Assembly (NCBI GenBank): GCA_023053685.1
Contig: JALIGW010000144.1
Location: forward strand, 22,501-86,500
Origin: Diadophis punctatus similis
Lineage: Eukaryota > Chordata > Lepidosauria > Squamata > Dipsadidae
DNA: 64,000 nucleotides
Direction: 5' to 3'
Positions within the stretch are counted from its first letter, which is position 1. The number at the start of each line of letters is the position of its first letter. The position numbers and the translations under genes are program-made. Below, in pieces: positions 29,058 to 39,790 of this stretch. Below the pieces are notes generated by a model. The model was not told the origin of the DNA, did not search any database, and saw only the letters and a list, made by a program, of their open reading frames with translations.

Positions 29058-29314
29058 CAGGGGTGAGTTCTACTTACCTTCCCTACCGGTTCTGATCGTG
29101 ACGGAAGTGTGCGTTTTGCGCCCCCGTCACATCGCGCAAAATCCCCAGAAATGACCCTCTGCACATGCACAGAGGGTATTTTTGCAAGCAATGGCGACCC
29201 AAGGAACGGTTCAGGAGCGTGGACTGCCGTCGTCGCTGCCGGTTCGGCGAGCGGCGGTAAATTTCCGCTACCGGTTCTAAAGAACTAGACCAAACCGACA
29301 GCAACCCACCACTG
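29058..29314. mobile_element. hAT-type MITE, CAGAGGTGGGTTCC-end family
   Basis: Starts CAGGGGTGAGTTCTACTTACC and ends CAGCAACCCACCACTG. Target duplication GTCTGTTC at 29050-29057 and 29315-29322. Internal ACCGGTTCT motifs and 'gaccctctgcacatgcacag'. Confidence 0.95.
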
Positions 29315-29322
29315 GTCTGTTC

Positions 29323-30213
<891 letters not shown>

Positions 30214-30655
30214 ACAGATGGTCATGTGCACCAAGAGAGAGGCTGCAATCTCCATCCAGTTGCATGCTGGGATTTGTGTGTCCCCCTCTCCATCTGGATG
30301 CCGCATGCATATTAATTAGACAGGGCCTTCAGGATGTTGGATGCACCACGGCGGTCAGAGTTGCAGGCTCAGGCTGCCGCCTTAAATACAGAGAGCTGCA
30401 AGGTAACAGGGACCAAAAAACCCCCAGTAACTCAAATGCTTCAGGGTAAATCTGGAGAGGTTTGCTTTGTAAGGGGCTTAGAAAGGGTTTCGGGCGGTTG
30501 AGTCCAACTGGTTTGCTGTGGGATACGGTCTTCCCCTGATAGGCTTCCTGGAAATTATAGGTTGTTTTTCATCCTGTCCAAACGGCAGGAACAGAGGAAG
30601 GGCAAATAAATAAATTGCTAAGGATTTGGGGAAGGGCACTTTCATTTCTAAATAT
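30214..30655. other. Unassigned sequence
   Basis: No gene or recognised repeat. Confidence 0.4.
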
Positions 30656-30657
30656 AA

Positions 30658-30810
30658 CCCCCTTCACCCTCAGGATGGGAGTGGCAGAGCCAAGAGGCGG
30701 AGTGAAAAGAGGCATCAGCCTAGAATCCCTAGTTGTCACAAACGAAGTAAGTCCAACGTCCCTTGAATTCTGTTGGCCCTTATCCAAGCAGCTGCTGACC
30801 ATTAGTTGAG
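30658..30810. repeat. Uncharacterised interspersed repeat
   Basis: Shares 'ggcatcagcctagaatc', 'cccttgaattctgttggccc', 'ttatccaa' and 'gctgaccattagttga' with 44500-44650, and partly with 43300-43375. Its full extent and class are unknown. Confidence 0.6.
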
Positions 30811-30812
30811 AA

Positions 30813-31065
30813 CAGGGGTGGGTTCCGCTGATCTTCCCTACCGGCTCGCATCGTCACATCCCGTCACGTTGCGCAAAACGCCCGGAAATGACCCTCTGCG
30901 CATGCGCAGAAGCATGCACAGAGGGGTTTTTTTGCAAGCCACGGTGACTGGAGGACCGGTTCAGGAGCGTGGACTGCTGGTCATCGCTGCCGGTTTGGCA
31001 AGCGGCAGTAAATTTCTGCTACCGGTTCTAAAGAACCGGTCCAAACCAGCAGCAACCCAGCACTG
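30813..31065. mobile_element. hAT-type MITE, CAGAGGTGGGTTCC-end family
   Basis: CAGGGGTGGGTTCCGC to CAGCAACCCAGCACTG, flanked by GTTGAGAA (30805-30812) and GTTGGGAA (31066-31073). Contains a perfect TGCGCATGCGCA at 30897-30908. Confidence 0.95.
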
Positions 31066-31176
31066 GTTGGGAAGATTCCCATGTGTGTGTGTGTGTGTGT
31101 TTAGTAATAAATGAGTTTAATTGGACTTTCATGTGTGGACCTGGTCTTTCGTGCCTGACATTGCTTTGGTCTATAC

Positions 31177-31826
31177 CAGTGATGGCGAACCTATGGCACG
31201 TGTGCCACAAGTGGCATGCGGAGCCATATCGGTGGGCAAGCAAGCTCAGGTCTGATTTTTGGGCCTTCTGGGCCCACTGGAAGTCAGGAAACATGCTGTT
31301 TCCAGCCTCCAGAGGGGGTGGGGAATACCCATTCTTTTGCTCTCCCCAAGCTCCAGAGCCTTTCTAGGAGCCTGGGGAGGGCGAAAGTGGCCTTCCCCCC
31401 CGGAGGCCCTCCAGAGGCCAGAAATGGCCTGTTTCAAGTTGGAAAACAGGCCATTTCTGGCCTCCAGAGGTGGGGGGTGGGGAAGGCTGTTTTCACCCTC
31501 CCCAGGCTCCTAGAAAGGTTCTGGAACTTGGGGAGAGCAAAAAACGGGCCTTCTGGTCCAAACGGAAGTCGGCAAATGGGCCATTTTCTGCCTCCGGAGG
31601 GCTTCCGGGTGGGGGGGAAGGCCGTTTTTGCCCTCCCCAGGCTCCTAGAAAGGCTCTGAAGCCTAGGGAGAGCAAAAAACGGGCATGCCATCGCGTGCTG
31701 GGAACGGGGTGTGTGTGTCACGTGTGCATGCGTGGCCTCCTGCATGGAATTATGGGTGTGGGCACATGCGTGACCCCCCGGGCACTCCCTTTTGCCATGT
31801 GAACAAAAAAAGGTTCGCCATCACTG
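31177..31826. mobile_element. hAT-type MITE, CAGTGATGGCGAACC family
   Basis: CAGTGATGGCGAACCTATGG to AAGGTTCGCCATCACTG; perfect target duplication GTCTATAC at 31169-31176 and 31827-31834. The 650-bp interior has inverted and direct copies of 'cctccggaggccctcc'-like GC-rich blocks and no transposase. Confidence 0.97.
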
Positions 31827-31834
31827 GTCTATAC

Positions 31835-32110
31835 CTTTAGCAAGGCTGAGAGACAACAAGTATGCTGCAGAAGCTACATGGGTGATGCCTTCCTTGGCCA
31901 CAGCTCTGACATCCCCACCGCTGAAAACTCCTGTATCCCTTTGGCAGCTGGCACGACCCCAACAGGCAAACTTGGATGCACATCTGAATGCTCAGCATGG
32001 AGCCCCTTTGGCCTCTGAAGGCCCTCTGCCCAGCAGCAGAAGGAGGAGGACGTAGATGCTTCTCTAAGTATTCCAAGTTGAAACAAAAAAAAGTGACAAG
32101 AAAACAAAAC
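31835..32110. other. Unassigned sequence
   Basis: No gene or repeat recognised. Confidence 0.35.
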
Positions 32111-32114
32111 AAGA

Positions 32115-32725
32115 AAATCAAAATGGATGGAAATGAATCAAGGAGAGAAGCAACCTAAAAATAGGGAGAAATGTCCCAACAGTGGGAACAATTAACCAGT
32201 GGAGCAGCTTGCCTTCATCAAAAGCTCCATCACTGGAGGCTTTTAAGAGACTGGGCAGCCACTTGTCTGAAATGGTGGTCTCCTGTCGAGCAGGGGGTTG
32301 GACTAGAACAGGGGTTTCAAACTCAAGACCCGTGGGCCACATCCAGCCCACCGGGTGCTTAGATCTGGCCCATGGGGCCACCATGGAAAGAGCAAAGGAC
32401 TGGCCCATGGTGCCTCTGTCAGTGAAAACGTAGTTCAGGAAGGCCCCGCGCGGCCCTCACGAGCTCCGTTGTCACTGGCAGAAGGTTGCAGGAGGCTGTT
32501 GCAGCCGAAAACGGAGCCCGGAAGCCCATTTTCGCTGGCAGAGCTCTCGGGCCACCACAGGTGCCCCCAACATGAGTGATGTCGAGCTGGCCACACCCAC
32601 CCTGGCCACGCCCCCAGCAGCCCCCCCCCACAACCCTGATGCGGCCCTCAATGAAATCGAGTTTGACACCCCTGGACTAGAAGACTCCTTCCACTCCTTC
32701 CAACCCTGTTATTCTATGTTCTAAG
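32115..32725 (+). mobile_element. CR1 LINE 3' part, split by a hAT MITE
   Basis: 'tggatggaaatgaatcaagg', 'gggaacaattaaccagtgg' and 'gctccatcactggaggcttt' lead to the tail 'gggggttggactagaa'. It breaks there and resumes at 32675 ('gactagaagactccttcc') up to a short ATTCTATG tail. Confidence 0.9.
32309..32674. mobile_element. hAT-type MITE, CAGGGGTGTCAAACT family
   Basis: CAGGGGTTTCAAACTCAAG to GAGTTTGACACCCCTG. Perfect target duplication GACTAGAA (32301-32308 and 32675-32682) inside the CR1 tail. 366 bp, non-coding. Confidence 0.97.
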
Positions 32726-32729
32726 TGTG

Positions 32730-33240
32730 TGGCAAAGAAGGTTATCAGAAAACTTGGTTTAATTTAGTGACTTCTGTTTATCCATTTTCGAAGGGATGAG
32801 TGTACTGCAGGGGAGTACATGGTCCTTTCTGGACCATTTTCGTAGACGACCAAAGGACTTTTTCCCCCCGAAGAGGAAAATAATGCTGCTGATACTCTGT
32901 GGACTGAATAATACTTACACATGTATGAGATGCTGGTTTTTCAACTGTACGTAGGTGCTGTTGCAATTAATAAAATCATCACAAGTCATTTAATCCATGA
33001 TGGCTGAATTAACAGTAGCTTTTTGTCATTATGTTTTATTTCAGTTCACCAATATTATTATTAATTAAATGTGTGTGCCGCTGAACTAATAGTACAACTG
33101 AAGTTAGGGCATTATTAGCATTTAAACTTTTACAGTCTTTTTTTTTTTTTTTTACGAATTCCCACCTTTTTTTAATTTTGTTTTTCCACTAGCTGCCTCC
33201 ATTGAATCTTACGGATTGCTCTGTGCTTAGTAAAATCTGA
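32730..33240. other. Repeat-poor AT-rich sequence
   Basis: Includes 'caattaataaaatcatcacaag', 'tcatttaatccatgatggctg' and 'attattattaattaaatg'. No coding frame. Possible regulatory DNA, not tested. Confidence 0.4.
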
Positions 33241-33250
33241 AAATCTAAGG

Positions 33251-33703
<453 letters not shown>

Positions 33704-33727
33704 ATCTAAGGCATGCATTCAACTGCA

Positions 33728-33958
33728 GGCCCAAAGGTGCTTTTTCAAAATGCAACTGGACTTTCTTTGGTTTTTTTCCCTTAAAGATGTTTCTCTTCTC
33801 ATCCAAGAAGCTTCTCCAGTTCTGAAGAAGAAGAAGCTTCTTGGATGGAGAACTGAAGAAGCTTCTTGGATGAGAAGTGAAACGTTTTCAAAGAGAAACA
33901 AAGAAAGTCCAGTTGCCTTTTGAAAAACCACCTTTGGGACAACAGTGACCTGGATGCA
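33728..33958. mobile_element. Head-to-head pair of Penelope-type termini, family 1
   Basis: Minus-strand unit 33728-about 33825 ('aggtgctttttcaaaatgcaactggactttc') meets a plus-strand unit 33830-33958 ('aaagtccagttgccttttgaaa', 'gggacaacagtgacctgg'). Both carry the CTGRAGA - AGCTTCTTGGATGAGAAG - GAAAC hammerhead-like core. Confidence 0.7.
33853..33888 (+). ncRNA. Hammerhead-like core, Penelope family 1
   Basis: CTGAAGA (33853-33859), one extra A, helix II GCTTCT (33861-33866) / AGAAGT (33873-33878), GAAA (33879-33882), then CGTT. A self-complementary ACGT would form a 2-bp helix III. Cut would be after a U, weaker than C. Helix I is poor here. Confidence 0.35.
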
Positions 33959-33959
33959 G

Positions 33960-34860
33960 AGTTAGCCTGCAATGCCGGATAGAGTAGAGTAGAGTAGAGT
34001 AGAGTAGAGTAGAGTAGAGTAGAGTAGAGTAGAGTAGAGTAGAGTAGAGTAGAGTAGAGTAGAGTAGAATTAGCACTTAGACTTATATACCACTTCATAA
34101 TACTTTACAACCGTCTCTAAGCGGTTTACAGAGTCAGCCTATTGCCCCCAACAATCTGGGTCCTCATTTTACTGGCCTCGGTAGGACAGAAGGTTGAGCC
34201 GGTCAGGATCAAACTCCCGACTGTGAGCAGAGTTAGCCTGCAATGCTGGATAGAATAGAATAGAATAGAATAGAATAGAATAGAATAGAATAGAATAGAA
34301 TAGAATAGAATAGAACAGCGTAGAGTAGAGTAGAGTAGAGTAGAGTAGAGTAGAGTAGAGTAGAGTAGAGTAGAGTAGAGTAGAGTAGAGTAGAATTAGC
34401 ACTTAGACTTATATACCACTTCATAATACTTTACAACCGTCTCTAAGCGGTTTACAGAGTCAGCCTATTGCCCCCAACAATCTGGGTCCTCATTTTACTG
34501 GCCTCGGTAGGACAGAAGGTTGAGCCGGTCAGGATCAAACTCCCGACTGTGAGCAGAGTTAGCCTGCAATGCTGGATAGAATAGAATAGAATAGAATAGA
34601 ATAGAATAGAATAGAATAGAATAGAATAGAATAGAATAGAATAGAATAGAATAGAATAGAACAGCGTAGAGTAGTGTAGTGTAGAGTAGAGTAGAGTAGA
34701 GTAGAGTAGAATAGAATAGAATTAGCACTTAGACTTATATACCGCTTCACAGTACTTTACAGCCCTCTCTAAGCAGTTTACAGAGTCAGCCTATTGCCTC
34801 CAACAATCTGGGTCCTCATTTTACCCACCTCGGAAGGATGGAAGGCTGAGAATCTCCATA
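33960..34860 (-). repeat. Tandem SINE/pentanucleotide composite cluster 1
   Basis: Repeated blocks begin at AGTTAGCCTGCAATGC (33960, 34231, 34557). Each has 'agttagcctgcaatgcngg', (ATAGA)n and/or (GTAGA)n, then a reverse SINE body ('tagcacttagacttatatacc' to 'ggatcaaactcccgactgtg'). Spacing is 271 and 326 bp, varying with the pentamer number. The last SINE body continues past 34740. Confidence 0.9.
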
Positions 34861-35070
34861 GATACTTATTCACCTGCAGTCAAATGTTGTGGATATTCTT
34901 ATGATTCAATGGCTTCCAGCTTCCCCGAATTGTATGTCCGTTTCTTAAACCTCTTAAAACCACTGATTGCTTGTGTCATCCATAATATCATCTATCCAAT
35001 CCTCTCTTCTGTTGTACGTTTTTAAAAAAATGCCTTTTGTTTTTCCAGGCAACCCAAAATTCTTGCCTTC
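34861..35070. other. Unassigned sequence
   Basis: No gene or recognised repeat. Confidence 0.35.
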
Positions 35071-35074
35071 ATAT

Positions 35075-35152
35075 TGTGTGAAGCAAGTGTGCAGAGAAGA
35101 GTAACAAAGATGATAATGAGTCTGGAGGCTAAATCATACAAAGAAGGTGTCA
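35075..35152 (+). mobile_element. CR1 LINE coding fragment
   Basis: 'gtgcagagaagagtaacaaagatg' and 'ctggaggctaaatcatacaaag' correspond to the CR1 C-terminal 'VQRRVTKMI..LEAKSYKE'. It is cut by the following hAT element. Confidence 0.75.
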
Positions 35153-35154
35153 AG

Positions 35155-35338
35155 GTTCCAAATAGTAATCGAGGGTTCTTTTACCCTCTGCGCATGCGCA
35201 GAACGCTTTGCGCATGCGCAGAGGGTAAAAGAATCCAAATGGCGGCATCCAGGCTGGTGGGAGAAGACTCGCGCTGCAATCACTATCGGCTCTATGACAA
35301 CTGACTGGCCTGCCCGAACCGGGAGCATTTCACCCCTG
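35155..35338. mobile_element. hAT-type MITE, CAGGGGTGAAATGCTCCC family
   Basis: The right end GGGAGCATTTCACCCCTG is clear; the left end is diverged. Two perfect TGCGCATGCGCA motifs lie at 35189-35200 and 35209-35220, as arms of a hairpin that includes 'ttttaccctctgcgc' and its reverse. Confidence 0.75.
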
Positions 35339-35348
35339 TGTCTAGCCC

Positions 35349-35725
35349 AGGGGTCAGCAACGCGCGGCTCTGGAGCTGCACGTGGCTCTTTCATCCCTCT
35401 GCTATGGCTCCCTGTTGCTGGTCGGCTCCATGATTTATAGGGCTTTTGGTTAGGACAGGTAGAGGAAAAAGGATGCCGCACTAGGAGGAGACTCTATGGT
35501 GGGGGGAATTGACTTCTGGTCAGCAGAGGAAAAAGGATGCCGCTATAGGAGGAAACTCTATGGTGGGGGGGGGGGCAAACTGACTTCCGGTCGGCAGAGG
35601 AAAAAGGACGCCGCTCTAGGAGGAAACTCTATGGTGGGGGAACTGACTTCCGGTCGGCAGAGGAAAAAGGACGCCATTCTAGGAGGAAACTATGATAGGG
35701 GAACCGGACTTCCAGTTTGCTCCAA
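35349..35725. repeat. hAT-like end plus four tandem 60-70 bp units
   Basis: Starts 'caggggtcagcaacgcgcgg', a hAT-type terminus. From about 35455 to 35700, units with 'aggaaaaaggatgccgc', 'aggaggaaactctatggtggg' and 'ttgacttccggtcggcag' repeat four times. A right terminus is not seen. Confidence 0.75.
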
Positions 35726-35763
35726 AATTGAACAGACCACCTTTTGCAACCTTCCGAGCAAAG

Positions 35764-35941
35764 TCAATGGGGGAAACTAGATTCACTTGACAACCGTATT
35801 GCTAACTTAACAATTGCAGTGATTCACTTAACAATGTTGGCAAGAAAGGTCGTAAAATGGGAGCAAAACTCTCTTAACAACCGTCTTGCTTAGCAACTGA
35901 AATGTTGGGCTCAATTTTGGTTGTAAGTCGAGGACTGCCTG
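35764..35941 (-). mobile_element. Pogo/Tigger-like MITE, half copy
   Basis: 'aagtcaatgggggaaactag', 'gcagtgattcacttaacaat' and 'gtaagtcgaggactgcctg'. Confidence 0.85.
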
Positions 35942-36184
35942 TTGTAGATACCAAGAAAGTTTTACTTTATTTAGTTCCTGCATTATATCAGCTTTTTCCA
36001 ACCACTACCTGAGGTGGGAGAAGACTAAGGATGCAATCCTCAAGGGTTGCTCCTGAGTAATGAGTAATCAATATATACTGTGCTTAAACATGGAGGCTCC
36101 ATCGTTAGCAGCCACCAGTGACTTATTCCATACATTTTTCTCATTGCCTGTTAAATCATCCCGATTAGGGAGAATGACTTCTTG
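35942..36184. other. Unassigned sequence
   Basis: No gene or recognised repeat. Confidence 0.35.
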
Positions 36185-37020
36185 CCATAGCAATACCACT
36201 TGGACTTTACAGCACTGTCTGAGCGGTTTACAGAGTCAGCCTTTTGCCCCCAACAATCTGGGTCCTCATTTTACTGGCCTCGGAAGGACAGAAGGTTGAG
36301 TCAACCTTGAGCCGGTCAGGATCAAACTCCCGACTGTGGGCAGTTAGCCTGCAATGCCGGATAGAATAGAATAGAATAGAATAGAATAGAATAGAATAGA
36401 ATAGAATAGAGTAGAGTAGAGTAGAGTAGAGTAGAGTAGAGTAGAGTAGAGTAGAGTAGAGTAGAGTAGAGTAGAGTAGAGTAGAGTAGAATTAGCACTT
36501 AGACTTATATACCGCTTCACAGTACTTTACAGCCCTTTCTAAGCGGTTTACAGAGTCAGCCTATTGCCGCCAACAATCTGGATCCTCATTTTACTGGCCT
36601 CGGTAGGACAGAAGGTTGAGTCAACCTTGAGCTGGTCAGGATCAAACTCCCGACTATGGGAAGAGTTAGCCTGCAATGCCAGATAGAACAGAATAGAATA
36701 GAATAGAGTAGAGTAGAGTAGATTAGATTAGAGTAGAGTAGAGTAGAGTAGAGTAGAGTAGAGTAGAGTAGAGTAGAGTAGAGTAGAGTAGAATAGAATT
36801 AGCACTTAGACTTATATACCGCTTCATAGTGCTTTACAGCCCTCTCTAAGCAGTTTACGGAGTCAGCCAATTGCCCCCAACAATCTGGGTCCTCATTTTA
36901 CCCACCTCGGAAGGATGGAAGGCTGAGTTAACCTTGACCCTTGTCAGGATCGAACTCCCGACTGTGGGCAGAGTTAGCCTGCAATACTGCAATTTAACCA
37001 CTGCACCACCAGGGCTCTTC
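36185..37020 (-). repeat. Tandem SINE/pentanucleotide composite cluster 2
   Basis: Same architecture as 33960-34860. AGTTAGCCT anchors are at 36342, 36664 and 36972 (spacing 322 and 308). Pentamer blocks change from ATAGA to GTAGA within each unit. The last unit ends with the SINE B-box side ('ctgcaatttaaccactgcacc'). Confidence 0.9.
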
Positions 37021-37224
37021 TGCCAATTATTCACTTCATATCCCCCCCCCCCAAAGGCTATGGACTTAGGTGCTTCTTGAATAATTGTTCTAAATCGACC
37101 GCTATCATTTTTCCAGTTGACCCCAAGTTTGAATATCATAGAAGGAGAATCTTAGCTTAATCTCTCCACTCACCATTTCGATATTGTACATCACATCCAG
37201 GTTTTTGCCTAGCGGTATTTCCTG

Positions 37225-37718
37225 GTATATTTGTCACATTACAAAAAAAGATGTTGAGGCTTTGGGAAAAGTGCAGAGAAGAGCAATTAAGATAAATAAA
37301 GGCCTGGAGACTTAGACACACGAAGAACGGTTGCAGGATTTGGGTATGGCTAGTCTAGAGAAAAGAAGGACTAGGGGGGAACATGATAGCAGTCTTCCAT
37401 TATTTGAGAGGCTGCCACAAAGAGGAGGGGGTCAATTTATTTTCCAAAGCACCAGAAGGGCAGGACAAGAAACAATGGATGGAAACTAATCAAGGAGAGA
37501 AGCAACCTGGAATTAAGGAGAAACTTCCTAACAGTGAGGACAATTAACCAGTGGAACAGCTTGCCTCCAGAAGTTGTGGGTGCTTCATCATTGGAGGTTT
37601 TTAAGAAGAGACTGAACAGCCACTTGTCTGAAAAGGTATAGGTTCTCCTGCTTAAGCAGGGGGCTGGACTAGAAGACCTCCAAAGTCCCCTTCCCTTGTA
37701 TCTGATTCTGATACAATT
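37225..37718 (+). mobile_element. CR1 LINE 3' part
   Basis: 'gaggctttgggaaaagtgcagagaagagc', 'acgaagaacggttgcagg', 'gatggaaactaatcaagg' and the GGACTAGAAGACCTCC tail. Same region as 43605-44430. Frames are broken. Confidence 0.85.
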
Positions 37719-38204
37719 AAAACAAACCCCATGCGCTGTCTTTTATAACCCACATTCTCTTCATCTGAACTAGTTGGCGAACCGTCCTAATTATTCCAGA
37801 ACGGCCTAAAATAGAAACAAATATTTTCTGATAAGCAAGAATTGTTGCCATAGTAACTATACTTAACTACTTTCTCACTGCATGATTAAGGCTAGGAGAT
37901 GCTGTGAAATTGGAGGGTTTCCCCCCCCTTGATTTTATTTATTTATTTATTATCTATATTTCATATTCTTAACTACCCACCTCCCACCTTCCCTCCCCCC
38001 CAAAAAAACGTTTTGTGGTTGTGACAGCTATTTGGAGCAATAAAATCCAGAAAAAAAACCAACCCTCTTTTTGCAAAATTAGGCCGTTGGGCCAAACTGC
38101 ATTTGTTTTTAATTTCTTCAGGGGAAAAAAAATAGGTTGAAAGACACGTGTCCACCATAATGTGCATTCTGACACCAGAATGGCTTTTCAGCTGGGCTTC
38201 TTTA
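37719..38204. other. Repeat-poor AT-rich sequence
   Basis: 37720-37910 ('ctaattattccagaacggcc', 'aaatattttctgataagcaag', 'gttgccatagtaactatac') lacks repeats and resembles conserved noncoding DNA; the rest is simple-sequence-like. Not tested. Confidence 0.4.
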
Positions 38205-38276
38205 GATTTAGATTTATTATTAGAGTTGGAAGGGACCTTGTAGGTCATCTAGTCCAACCCCCTGCTCTTATATAGT
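38205..38276 (-). mobile_element. CR1 LINE 3' tail
   Basis: 'gagttggaagggaccttgtaggtcatctagtcc', preceded by 'agatttattatta'. Same form as 62637-62710. Confidence 0.85.
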
Positions 38277-38326
38277 TGTGTTCATGCGAGAAACCACTAG
38301 AAGCAGAGTCAATGGAATTTCCAGTA

Positions 38327-38725
38327 CAGGTAGTCCTCGACTTACGACCACAATGGAGCCCAACATTTCTGTTGTTAAGTGAGACATTCGTTAAGTGAGT
38401 TTTTGCCCCCATTTTACGACCTTTCTTGCCACAATTGTTTAAGTGAATCACTGCAGTTGATAAGTTAATAATCCGGTTGTTAAGTGAATCTGGCTTCCCC
38501 ATTGACTTTGCGTGTCAGAAGGTCGCAAAAGGGGATCAGGTGACCCCCAGGACGCTGCAACGGTCATAAGTAGGAACCAGTTGCCCAGCATCTGAATTTT
38601 GATCACATGATGATCATGGGGATGCTGCAGCGGTCATGTGTGAAATGGTCATAAGTCACTTTTTTCAGTGCCGTTGTAACTTTGAATGGTCACTAAACAA
38701 ACTGTTGTAAGTCGAGGACTGTGTG
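38327..38725 (+). mobile_element. Pogo/Tigger-like MITE, full-length reference copy
   Basis: CAGGTAGTCCTCGACTTACG at the left and GTAAGTCGAGGACTGTGTG at the right, with TA on both sides (38325-38326, 38726-38727). Order of landmarks: 'gagcccaacatttctgttg', 'gtgaatcactgcagttg', 'gtgaatctggcttcccc', 'gtgtcagaaggtcgcaaaagg', 'ttgatcacatgatgatcatgggg', 'agtgccgttgtaactttg'. Non-coding, 399 bp. Confidence 0.95.
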
Positions 38726-38730
38726 TATAA

Positions 38731-39105
38731 TGGATGCAGGAACTGGGCATGGCTAGTCTAGTGAAGAGAAGGACCAAGGGTGACATGATAGCAGTGTTCC
38801 AATATCTCAGAGGCTGCCACAAAGAAGAGGGAGTCAAACTATTCTCCAAAGCACCTGAGGGTAGGACAAGAAGCAATGGATGGAAACTAATCAAGGAGAG
38901 AAGCAACCTAGAACTAAGGAGAAATTTCCTGACAGTTAGAACAATTGATCAGTGGAACAGCTTGCCTCCAGAAGTTGTGAATGCTCCAACACTGGAAGTT
39001 TTAAAGAAGATGTTGGATAACCTGCAGAGGTATTTGGTCTCCTGTTTGAACAGGGGGTTGGGCTAGAAGACCTCCGAGGTCCCTTCTAACTCGATTATCC
39101 TGTTA
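38731..39105 (+). mobile_element. CR1 LINE C-terminal and 3' end
   Basis: An open stretch of about 110 codons (38734-39066) reads 'MQELGMASLVKRRTKGDMIAVFQYLRGCHKEEGVKLFSKAPEGRTRSNGWKLIKERSNLELRRNFL', then 'IDQWNSLPPEVVNAPTLEVLKKMLD'. This is the typical C-terminus of the CR1 ORF2 protein. The 3' tail GGGTTGGGCTAGAAGACC follows. The copy is 5'-truncated but lightly decayed. Confidence 0.9.
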
Positions 39106-39534
39106 ATGCGTGGACACATTTTTTCAGGATTTTAACATTGCAGCTTCCTTTCTTCCTATCTTTGGGGAACAAATCCCCAGATAAACCAAACCCATCATTG
39201 CAAGCAAAATGCTGATCCTTTTGTAACCCTTTCGCCAGCCACGTGGTAGTCCAGTCCTCTTCCAAATGGCCACCTTTCGAACCCGCTGCTTGCTGCAAAC
39301 CCCACGGGCCTTGAAATAAAACTGAAACCAGGAAAGGAAAATATTTGTAGCTCAGGGTTGAAAGGAGAGGTCGGTCCTTGATGCTCTCTTGAGCTTGGTT
39401 GTTTCCTTGCAGATGTTTCATTACCCAAACTAGGTAATATTGTCAGTGTTAGAAGGGATTTGTGTATTTGTGGAGAGGAGGAGGAGGAGGAGGAGGAGGA
39501 GAAGCAGCTATTGGTGCTCTCTGAGCTTGGTTAT

Positions 39535-39580
39535 TTTCTTGCAGATGTTTCATTACCCAAACTAGTGACATCATCAGTAC
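39535..39580 (-). ncRNA. Hammerhead-like motif, family 2, minus strand
   Basis: On the minus strand CTGATGA (39571-39577), a loop-closing 'ctagtttggg', and GAAAC at 39547-39551, then ATC and TGCAAG. Helix II is weaker than in 11693-11745. The cut site would be after ATC. One extra base after CTGATGA, as in the other copies. Confidence 0.4.
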
Positions 39581-39603
39581 CTGAAGTTATCTAGTTTGGG
39601 TAA

Positions 39604-39746
39604 TGAAGGTGGAGCTCTTGCCTCACAATCAGGAGGTGGTGAGTTCGATCCTAGGTAGAGGCAGATGTAAGGGTCTCCTGCTTGGGCAGGGGGTTGGACT
39701 AGATGACCTGCAAGGTCCCTTCCAACTCTGTTAATCTGATCTGATG
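39604..39746 (+). mobile_element. tRNA-headed SINE with CR1 tail
   Basis: 'ggtggagctcttgcctcac' to 'ggtgagttcgatcctagg' gives the tRNA-like head; 'ggcagatgtaagggtctcc' and GGACTAGATGACCTGCAAGG give the CR1-derived tail, ending CTGTTAATCTGATC. It interrupts a Penelope-type unit between 'gggtaatgaa' and 'atgtctgcaag'. Confidence 0.85.
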
Positions 39747-39790
39747 TCTGCAAGAAAATAACCAAGCTCAGAGAGCATCAAGGACCCCTG

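Larger units (their letters stand above)
39343..39790. mobile_element. Penelope-type terminal repeats, family 2: minus dimer facing a plus unit
   Basis: Two minus-strand units (GAAA box of unit 1 near 39416, of unit 2 at 39548-39551, spacing about 132 bp) are followed at 39581 by a plus-strand unit ('gttatctagtttgggtaatga'). The plus unit is split by a SINE at about 39604-39745 and resumes with 'atgtctgcaagaaaataacc'. A (GGA)n lies between the minus units. Confidence 0.65.

Noticed and set aside
33960..37020. Centromeric or satellite array
   Set aside because: Only six units in two small clusters, with clear SINE and microsatellite origin.
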